Source: an uncultured Clostridia bacterium (GTDB lineage Bacteria; Bacillota; Clostridia; Lachnospirales; CAG-274). Taken from it: 44,572 nucleotides of DNA. Under the pieces are notes generated by a model. It saw only the letters and a program-made list of their open reading frames with translations. It searched no databases and was not told where the DNA came from. The stretch lies in assembly GCA_947589405.1 (NCBI GenBank), contig CANQBT010000002.1, forward strand, positions 1 through 44,572, in the 5' to 3' direction. Numbering within the stretch: the stretch's first letter is position 1; every line of letters starts with the position of its first letter. Below are positions 39,280 to 44,572 of the stretch, in pieces. Position numbers and translations under genes: made by a program.

Positions 39280-39774
39280 ATGGCAAAAAAAGACAAGGAC
39301 ATAAAAACAAATGCAATGCGTATACTGGACAGAAACGGAATAGACTACAAGGTAGTCACATATGAATGCAGCGAATTTACAGACGGAATATCCATAGCCC
39401 GCAAGCTTGGCGAGCCTGAAGAGCTTATGTACAAAACTCTTGTAACAGAAGGAAAAAGCGGAGATTTTTTTGTATTCGTGATACCTGTGGCAAAGGAGCT
39501 TGATCTTAAAAAAGCGGCAAAGAGCGTAGGCGAAAAGACTGTAGAGATGATACACGTAAAGGATATAAACAGAATAACAGGCTACATAAGAGGCGGCTGT
39601 TCGCCCTTAGGCATGAAGAAGAGCTTCGCAACGGTAGTGGACAGCAGCGCAGAAGCTCTTGATCGTATGATAATAAGCGGAGGGCGCATAGGCTCTCAGA
39701 TAATACTTGATCCAAAGGACCTTATAGCTGTTACAAAGGGAAAATTTGAAAATATAATTCACAGGGAGAACTGA
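39280..39774 (+). CDS. YbaK/EbsC-type aminoacyl-tRNA deacylase
   Basis: 164 residues. TNAMRILDRNGIDYKVVTYE, YKTLVTEGKSGDFFVFVIPV, ELDLKKAAKSVGEKTVEMI, GYIRGGCSPLGMKKSFATVV and SGGRIGSQIILDPKDL match Cys-tRNA(Pro) deacylases, which clear mischarged tRNA. The frame runs from 39193 inside the previous gene, but the ATG at 39280 follows AAGGAG at seven bases and gives the family start. It lies 47 bases after mtaD and one base before the AEC gene. Some family members have other specificities. Confidence 0.9.
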   Translation: MAKKDKDIKTNAMRILDRNGIDYKVVTYECSEFTDGISIARKLGEPEELMYKTLVTEGKSGDFFVFVIPVAKELDLKKAAKSVGEKTVEMIHVKDINRITGYIRGGCSPLGMKKSFATVVDSSAEALDRMIISGGRIGSQIILDPKDLIAVTKGKFENIIHREN

Positions 39775-39775
39775 T

Positions 39776-40693
39776 ATGGAGCTGGCATTTATAGCATTTC
39801 AAAAAATGATAGTAATGTTTATGATACTTATAGTCGGTATCATTGCATGCAAGGCCAAAATAGTGACCAAAGAGGGAAACGCCGTTCTTTCGGATCTTCT
39901 TTTGCTTGTGGTAAATCCCTTTGTAATATTCATGAGCTTTCAGATAGACTTTACGCCCGAGCTTTTTGTAAAGCTGTGGATCTCTATGGGCTTTGCATTG
40001 ATATGTCATGCCATAGCAATACTTATAGCCTATATTGCCATAGGCAAAAAATCGGAGAATTTTGATATAGAAAGGATCTCCGCCATATACTCCAACTGCG
40101 GCTTTATAGGCATACCTATAATAAGCGCTCTTTTCGGTCAGGAGGGAGTATTCTATCTGGCTTCATATATAGCGGTGTTCAATATACTCCTGTGGACTCA
40201 GGGCTATATACTCATGACGGGAAAGACCGACATAAAGCATATAGTTAAGGGCATATGCTCACCCTGTGTTATTGCTGTTTTTCTGGGCATAATATGCTTT
40301 TGTCTTAAAATAAAGCTTTTTGCTCAGGCAGAGGAGGCATTTACACATATCGCAGCAATGAATACACCTCTTGCCATGATAGTTGCGGGGGTTACGATAA
40401 CACGGTCAAATATTTTAAAAGCCATAAGAAACATAAGACTTTACTATGTATGTTTTCTAAAGCTCATCATAATTCCCATTGCTGCGGCATTTGTGCTTAA
40501 GCTTTTCAAGGCAGACAACATGCTTACAATGACATCTGTTATTGAAACGGCGTGCCCTGTAGGAGCCTCCTGCACAATGTTTGCAATACGCTACAACAGA
40601 AATTCCGTATATGCTTCAGAGCTTTATACCGTTTCAACACTTCTTTCGGCTCTGTCCCTTCCAATCGTAATTATGATTGCTGAGTTAATGTAA
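39776..40693 (+). CDS. AEC family transporter
   Basis: 305 residues with about ten hydrophobic helices and no long soluble domain, the layout of the auxin efflux carrier/AEC family. Seen: KMIVMFMILIVGIIACKAKIV, VLSDLLLLVVNPFVIFMSFQ, YSNCGFIGIPIISALFGQEG and NTPLAMIVAGVTITRS. Members export or import organic anions such as malate, but substrate cannot be inferred. It follows the YbaK gene closely and ends the operon; no hairpin terminator is clear before the next promoter. Confidence 0.9.
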   Translation: MELAFIAFQKMIVMFMILIVGIIACKAKIVTKEGNAVLSDLLLLVVNPFVIFMSFQIDFTPELFVKLWISMGFALICHAIAILIAYIAIGKKSENFDIERISAIYSNCGFIGIPIISALFGQEGVFYLASYIAVFNILLWTQGYILMTGKTDIKHIVKGICSPCVIAVFLGIICFCLKIKLFAQAEEAFTHIAAMNTPLAMIVAGVTITRSNILKAIRNIRLYYVCFLKLIIIPIAAAFVLKLFKADNMLTMTSVIETACPVGASCTMFAIRYNRNSVYASELYTVSTLLSALSLPIVIMIAELM

Positions 40694-40701
40694 ATTTTTT
40701 A

Positions 40702-40730
40702 TGGACAAACGAATTAAAAAATGATATAAT
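40702..40730 (+). promoter_or_regulatory. Promoter of the nitronate monooxygenase gene
   Basis: TGGACA at 40702-40707 and TATAAT at 40725-40730 are spaced by 17 bases, about 60 bases before the start at 40791. Confidence 0.65.
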
Positions 40731-40790
40731 TTAAATGAATGTAAAGAGATCGGAGCTTTAGAGCAATTTTATCCCCACGAGGTAATCGTT

Positions 40791-41840
40791 ATGAAAGAAT
40801 TAGTTATAGGCAATATAAGGGCAAAGGTTCCTATAATTCAGGGAGGTATGGGAGTAGGCATATCTCTTCACTCTCTTGCCGGCGCAGTAGCTAAGGAGGG
40901 CGCCATAGGCGTCATAAGCGCAGCGCAGCCCGGTTTCAGAGAAGAGGACTTCTACACCAACACCACCGAAGCAAACATGAGAGCACTTGCAAGAGAAATA
41001 AAGCTGGCTAAGGAAATATCAGAAGGCGGCATAATAGGCGTAAATATAATGGTTGCCGCTACTCATTATGACGAATATGTAAAATGCTGTATAGAAAACG
41101 GCGCTGACATTATCATATCAGGCGCAGGTCTGCCTATGGATCTTCCTAAGTATGCGGAGGGCTCCGACATCAAGCTGGCGCCCATAGTATCCTCCGCAAA
41201 GGCGCTTAAGGTCATACTCACCCGTTGGATAAAGAAATACAACAGAGTGTCAGACCTTGTTGTAATAGAAGGACCTAAGGCAGGCGGTCATCTTGGCTTT
41301 AAGGCAGACGAGGTCGAGAATATAGACAATTTCGACAGCGAGATACTTAAAATACTTGAGCTCAGAAACGAATTTGAAGAAAAAACAGGCTGTAAAATAC
41401 CTGTTGTGTTCGGCGGCGGCGTATATTCCAAAGAGGATGTGGAGCATTGCATAAACGATCTGGGTCTTGACGGCGTACAGATGGCAACACGCTTTGTTGC
41501 AACTGAGGAATGCGATGCGGATATAGCCTTCAAGCAAGCCTATATAGACGCTAAAAGAGAAGATGTCGTCATAGTAAAAAGCCCTGTGGGAATGCCCGGC
41601 AGAGCACTTAACAACAATTTTATAAAGAATGTCGTGCCAAAGGGCTGCAAGGTGACAAGGTGCTTCAAATGCCTGTACCATTGCGATCCTGCCACAACGC
41701 CCTACTGTATTTCAGCCGCACTTTTCAACGGAGCTAACGGAGATCTGGATCACGGTCTTATATTCTGCGGAGAAAATGTGTATAAGGTAAACAAAATGAC
41801 TACAGTCAAGGCTATCATAGACGAAATAAAAGGAAACTGA
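40791..41840 (+). CDS. Nitronate monooxygenase/FabK-like flavoprotein
   Basis: 349 residues of the NMO/2-nitropropane dioxygenase family (TIM barrel, FMN). VPIIQGGMGVGISLHSLAGA, VISAAQPGF, SGAGLPMDLP, VIEGPKAGGHLGF, VVFGGGVYSKEDVEH and GVQMATRFVATEECDAD follow the family order. The C-terminal CFKCLYHCDPATTPYC is Cys-rich, as in a clostridial subgroup. The role is either nitronate oxidation or an enoyl-ACP reductase (FabK)-like step; without fab genes nearby I cannot decide. Single gene with own promoter and terminator. Confidence 0.87.
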   Translation: MKELVIGNIRAKVPIIQGGMGVGISLHSLAGAVAKEGAIGVISAAQPGFREEDFYTNTTEANMRALAREIKLAKEISEGGIIGVNIMVAATHYDEYVKCCIENGADIIISGAGLPMDLPKYAEGSDIKLAPIVSSAKALKVILTRWIKKYNRVSDLVVIEGPKAGGHLGFKADEVENIDNFDSEILKILELRNEFEEKTGCKIPVVFGGGVYSKEDVEHCINDLGLDGVQMATRFVATEECDADIAFKQAYIDAKREDVVIVKSPVGMPGRALNNNFIKNVVPKGCKVTRCFKCLYHCDPATTPYCISAALFNGANGDLDHGLIFCGENVYKVNKMTTVKAIIDEIKGN

Positions 41841-41854
41841 AAAAATTCAGAAAT

Positions 41855-41908
41855 AGGATGACATGGGGGAGAGTCGCCTGAATAAGGGGATAATGTCGTC
41901 CTTTTTTA
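41855..41908 (+). terminator. Terminator after the nitronate monooxygenase gene
   Basis: AGGATGACAT and ATGTCGTCCT form a ten-pair stem (one G.U) with a long loop of 28 bases, followed by six T. It fills most of the gap before the first SseB-family gene. Confidence 0.7.
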
Positions 41909-41926
41909 TAGAAAGAGGCTTACATA

Positions 41927-42709
41927 ATGGAAAAAACTCAAACTCCCGCACCGGACAACAGCGAGCTTGTAAAGCTTGCTGACAGAATGAAAAGAGAACC
42001 TACTAAAGAAAACAGACTGTTTTTCATACAGAAGCTTTTAGGCTCATCTCTCATACTGCCTGTAATGGTCATTCCCGAACCTGTAAACAATACCATACCC
42101 GCAGATGCAACGGTCAGCTTCATTTCTATGAAAACAAGTACCGGTCTTAACTATCTTACAGCCTTTACATCTATGGAAGAGATGAACAAGTGGAATAAAA
42201 ATCCCAATAAACTGTACTTTATAAGACGATATAACAGTATCAAAAGACTTATACTGGAGGAAAGCAAGGGCTACGACGGTTTTGTAATAGATCCCTGCGG
42301 CTGTAATATAGCGGTCAAAAAGGATTTCCTTCAGGGAGTTGAAAGAATCGGGGATCCCACAATGATAATAAGACCCGAAAGAGTCGAAACGCAAGGAAAT
42401 ATGGGACTTATGGCAGTCAAGGATCCTCCTGCTCCTCTTGTGGAAGCCCTTAGGGACTATATGAAGGACGTAAGCTGTATAAGATCTGCCTACATAATGC
42501 AGACGATAAGAAAGGGCGATGACAAGGCAACGCTTATTATTATAGTGGACTTCCGTTCGGAAGGAAGAGGACTCAAGGAAGAATTTGACGGAATCGCAGC
42601 AGCGGCGCATACCGTCATTAAAAAGGGCGAAAGTATAGGGCTTATGCCTGCCTTTGATAAAATTGCACGAGAAAGCATAAAAGGCGTAGAGCCCTTCTAT
42701 AAAAAGTGA
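41927..42709 (+). CDS. SseB family protein, two domains
   Basis: 260 residues. The N-terminal half is an SseB_N-type domain (KENRLFFIQKLLGSSLILPV, TGLNYLTAFTSMEEMNKWNK, YDGFVIDPCGCNIAVKKDFL). The C-terminal half (PPAPLVEALRDYMKDV, ATLIIIVDFRSEGRGLKEEF) resembles SseB_C. In E. coli, SseB raises serine tolerance; the molecular role is unknown. It starts after AAAGAGG. It is followed nine bases later by a second, shorter SseB-like gene, so they form a pair. Confidence 0.82.
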   Translation: MEKTQTPAPDNSELVKLADRMKREPTKENRLFFIQKLLGSSLILPVMVIPEPVNNTIPADATVSFISMKTSTGLNYLTAFTSMEEMNKWNKNPNKLYFIRRYNSIKRLILEESKGYDGFVIDPCGCNIAVKKDFLQGVERIGDPTMIIRPERVETQGNMGLMAVKDPPAPLVEALRDYMKDVSCIRSAYIMQTIRKGDDKATLIIIVDFRSEGRGLKEEFDGIAAAAHTVIKKGESIGLMPAFDKIARESIKGVEPFYKK

Positions 42710-42718
42710 GGAAAATAT

Positions 42719-43105
42719 ATGAGCAAAAGGTTATCTCAGATAATGGAAAAGGTGAAAACTGAAAACACAAGAGAAGCAAGGGCGGAATTTATAAACGAGC
42801 TGACTCAGGAAAGTTTTCTTGTACCCATGATAGCAAAAACCAAAAAAGGAGACGACGGCAGAGAGGTGCTCTCTGAAATATCCCATTTCTCAATTGCCTC
42901 AGAGGGTCACAGCTATCTCATGGTATTTACATCTGTAGATGAAATATCCAAATGGAGAGATGATGTGCAGTTCATAGAGCTGAGCTTCAAAGATATTCTG
43001 GGTCTTGTAGAGAAGGACGGCGCAGACTATACCGGCATAGTTATAGACCACAGCGGTCCTAATATGGCTATAGGAAGAAATGTGCTTGAAAAACTGAAAA
43101 AATAG
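42719..43105 (+). CDS. SseB_N domain protein, single domain
   Basis: 128 residues, matching the N-terminal domain of the gene before it (RAEFINELTQESFLVPMIAK, HSYLMVFTSVDEISKWRDDV, YTGIVIDHSGPNMAIGRNVL) but without its C-terminal domain. The sequences are clearly diverged, so the duplication is not recent. It starts nine bases downstream of the first SseB gene and ends immediately before the promoter of rplJ. Confidence 0.82.
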   Translation: MSKRLSQIMEKVKTENTREARAEFINELTQESFLVPMIAKTKKGDDGREVLSEISHFSIASEGHSYLMVFTSVDEISKWRDDVQFIELSFKDILGLVEKDGADYTGIVIDHSGPNMAIGRNVLEKLKK

Positions 43106-43107
43106 TG

Positions 43108-43136
43108 TTGACAAATTTTAACGAATATGTTATTAT
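43108..43136 (+). promoter_or_regulatory. Consensus promoter of the rplJ-rplL operon
   Basis: TTGACA at 43108-43113 and TATTAT at 43131-43136, spacing 17 bases. It starts two bases after the stop codon of the SseB_N gene. The expected start is near 43143. Confidence 0.8.
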
Positions 43137-43142
43137 ATCAAA

Positions 43143-43225
43143 AGTGCCGTAGACAGCAGGTGACGAAGGTCTCAAAGCGTAAGCGCCAGCCGAGGATACA
43201 TCATTTTTGATTTGTATTTTACCTC
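43143..43225 (+). ncRNA. Ribosomal protein L10 leader
   Basis: The leader shows GTGCCGTAGACAGCAGGTG, then CAAAGCG...AGCGCCAGCCGAGG, the conserved parts of the Firmicutes L10 leader that the L10(L12)4 complex binds to repress its own operon. It is followed by a terminator hairpin before the RBS of rplJ, as expected. Limits are approximate. Confidence 0.85.
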
Positions 43226-43249
43226 CCTGTCTATGGACAGGGTTTTTTT
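43225..43249 (+). terminator. Terminator of the L10 leader
   Basis: CCCTGTC and GACAGGG form a seven-pair stem around a four-base loop, then seven T. It lies between the leader and the rplJ start, so it is the attenuation element. Confidence 0.8.
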
Positions 43250-43289
43250 ATACGGCTCACATTATTATAATGCAGGAGGTGTAAAAGTT

Positions 43290-43808
43290 ATGGCAAATGT
43301 TGAACAGAAGCAGGTCGTTGTAAACGAAATAAAGGAAAAGCTTGAAAAGGCTACTTCTGCTGTATTGGTCGATGCCAGAGGTCTTACTGTTGCTGAGGAC
43401 ACAGCTTTAAGAAAGCAGCTCAGAGAAGCAGGCGTTGACTACAAGGTTTACAAGAACACTTTAATGAACTTTGCGGTAGACGGTACTCAGTATGAGGGCT
43501 TGAAGGATTACTTTGCCGGTCCAAGCGCTATAGCTATATGCTATGAGGATCCTACATCAGCCGCAAGCATTATCAGCAAGTTCAGAAAGAATGCAAAGGC
43601 TCTTGAATTCAAGGCAGGCGTTATAGAGGGAACATGCTATGACGCAGAGGGCATGAAGGCTGTTGCCGACATTCCGTCAAGAGATGTACTTCTTTCAAAG
43701 CTTCTCGGAAGCTTCAAGTCACCTATGGGCTCTTTTGCAAGAGTTATACAGGCTATTGCCGACAAGAATGGCGAAGCTGCTCCGGAGGAGGCACCTGCGG
43801 AAGCATAA
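43290..43808 (+). CDS. rplJ: 50S ribosomal protein L10
   Basis: 172 residues. NEIKEKLEKATSAVLVDARG, LRKQLREAGVDYKVYKNTLM and KDYFAGPSAIAICYEDP are L10 marks. L10 anchors the L12 dimers of the stalk on the ribosome. A long in-frame extension from 43212 lies in the leader, so I use the ATG at 43290 after AGGAGGT. Regulated by the leader just upstream. The C-terminal acidic tail (EAAPEEAPAEA) is normal for L10. Confidence 0.97.
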   Translation: MANVEQKQVVVNEIKEKLEKATSAVLVDARGLTVAEDTALRKQLREAGVDYKVYKNTLMNFAVDGTQYEGLKDYFAGPSAIAICYEDPTSAASIISKFRKNAKALEFKAGVIEGTCYDAEGMKAVADIPSRDVLLSKLLGSFKSPMGSFARVIQAIADKNGEAAPEEAPAEA

Positions 43809-43876
43809 GGTGTGCATAAGCTATTAGCTTTTAACAAAATCAATTGATCTAAAATATCGAAATGGAGGATAAAAAA

Positions 43877-44257
43877 ATGGCTAAATTATCTATTGAAGAA
43901 ATTATCGCTGCTGTTAAGGAACTTACTGTTCTTGAGCTTAACGATTTAGTAAAGGCTGCTGAGGAAGAATTTGGTGTATCCGCAGCCGCAGGTATGGTAG
44001 TTGCTGCAGGCGGCGCTGCTGCAGGCGGAGAAGCTGCTGAAGAAAAGACTGAGTTTGACGTAGAATTAACTGAGATCGGTTCTGAGAAGATCAAGGTTAT
44101 AAAGGTAGTAAGAGAGATCACAGGTCTCGGTCTTAAGGAAGCTAAGGAATTAGTTGACAGCGCTCCAAAGGTAATCAAGGAAGGCGCTTCAAAGGACGAT
44201 GCTGACAGCTGCAAGGCTAAGCTTGAAGAAGTTGGCGCTAAGGTTACTTTAAAGTAA
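43877..44257 (+). CDS. rplL: 50S ribosomal protein L7/L12
   Basis: 126 residues: N-terminal dimerisation part (MAKLSIEEIIAAVKELTVLE), an alanine/glycine hinge, and a C-terminal domain with KTEFDVELTEIGSEKIKVIK and VREITGLGLKEAKELVDSAP, the factor-binding part of the stalk. The frame begins at 43862, but the ATG at 43877 follows GGAGGA at good spacing. It lies 68 bases after rplJ and ends with a strong terminator. Confidence 0.98.
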   Translation: MAKLSIEEIIAAVKELTVLELNDLVKAAEEEFGVSAAAGMVVAAGGAAAGGEAAEEKTEFDVELTEIGSEKIKVIKVVREITGLGLKEAKELVDSAPKVIKEGASKDDADSCKAKLEEVGAKVTLK

Positions 44258-44297
44258 TAATACACACATATCCGCTCTTTAAAAACAAGAGCAAGCA

Positions 44298-44332
44298 AAA
44301 ACCACCTGCTGTTATAGGCAGGTGGTTTTTTT
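44298..44332 (+). terminator. Terminator after rplL
   Basis: ACCACCTGC and GCAGGTGGT form a nine-pair perfect stem around eight bases, followed by seven T. Confidence 0.9.
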
Positions 44333-44572
44333 GCGGAGAAATTTGTTTAGTATAATATCGATATTAATGTTAAAAAGCCAATATTCATAACTAACTAAGA
44401 AAATATGGAAAACTTCTATCTGGGCTCCCCTTCGTAAGGGGAGCTCAGACTGTCGAAAAAATAATATTCAGACTGCAAATAAAAATTGAAGTAGTGAACA
44501 GCTTTCAAAAAAGCGCTGGTCGCATTACTGCGTAATGCTGCTCGCCATGCAACCAGGTCGCAGACTTTAATC
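44333..44572. other. Non-coding tail with type B dispersed repeat and hairpins
   Basis: No gene seen to the window end. 44363-44410 is about 80% identical to 32815-32861. It is followed by hairpin CTCCCC-ttcgtaa-GGGGAG and, at 44522-44538, GCATTA-ctgcg-TAATGC inside the longer pairing CTGGT...ACCAG (44515-44556). It looks like the edge of another mobile or repeated element. Confidence 0.5.

Overview
The window reads as one contiguous stretch of a Clostridia (low-GC Gram-positive) chromosome. Evidence for this: a yunB sporulation gene, Rrf2/IscR-type iron-sulfur regulation, strong AGGAGG-like ribosome binding sites, sigma-A promoters of the TTGACA-17-TATAAT type, a diaminopimelate (dapF) cell wall, an L10 leader before rplJ-rplL, and a cell-wall-polymer cluster of the kind that anchors S-layers. 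A very large secreted PL9-type pectate lyase suggests a plant-glycan-degrading gut anaerobe, perhaps near Monoglobus. That placement is an inference, not a match I could test.

Layout. 1-2617 (minus): late cobalamin genes cobS-cobU-cobC-cbiB, tightly overlapped, behind a consensus promoter and a terminator-like hairpin. 2717-7068 (minus): a DUF3793 protein, a MATE exporter, tRNA-Ser(GCT), an aminoglycoside-phosphotransferase-fold kinase and a two-subunit chromate-type transporter. 7220-8630 (plus): a polyphosphate-polymerase-like VTC protein with its DUF4956 membrane partner. 8830-11935 (minus): iscR-iscS-iscU-mnmA, for iron-sulfur cluster assembly and tRNA thiolation. 12060-16113: divergent yunB and a long class A penicillin-binding protein. 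16386-32495 (minus): about 16 kb of cell-envelope genes, namely phosphodiester glycosidase, flippase, wecC, two glycosyltransferases, DUF4330 protein, small membrane protein, O-antigen-ligase-like protein, csaB, secreted protein, tagA, foldase lipoprotein, dapF and PAP2 phosphatase. 33037-36957 (minus): PL9 pectate lyase with Ig-like domains. 37158-40693 (plus): purine nucleoside phosphorylase, MTA/SAH deaminase, YbaK-type deacylase and an AEC transporter. 40791-43105 (plus): nitronate monooxygenase/FabK-like enzyme and two SseB-family proteins. 43108-44332 (plus): L10 leader, rplJ, rplL and terminator.

How the genes work together. In the envelope cluster, TagA (ManNAc transfer to a lipid-linked sugar), WecC (oxidation of UDP-ManNAc), CsaB (pyruvylation), the flippase and the ligase/polymerase would build and export a pyruvylated, ManNAc-containing secondary cell-wall polymer. 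Such polymers are known ligands of SLH domains. dapF and the class A PBP serve peptidoglycan, and the foldase lipoprotein would fold secreted proteins. The punA-mtaD pair salvages nucleosides.

Most unusual signal. Inside the envelope operon, between wecC and the next glycosyltransferase gene, sits a single KilA-N-domain gene flanked by two perfect 60-bp direct repeats, 922 bp apart. Each repeat begins at the stop codon of the gene before it (wecC or kilA-N) and carries a strong hairpin and a TATAAT box. The KilA-N gene also contains a perfect 26-bp palindrome. This looks like a one-gene mobile or duplicating cassette with no recombinase of its own nearby. Secondary points of interest are the hairpin in the cob operon leader, an unusually short CobU with a degenerate P-loop, and dispersed palindromic intergenic repeats.
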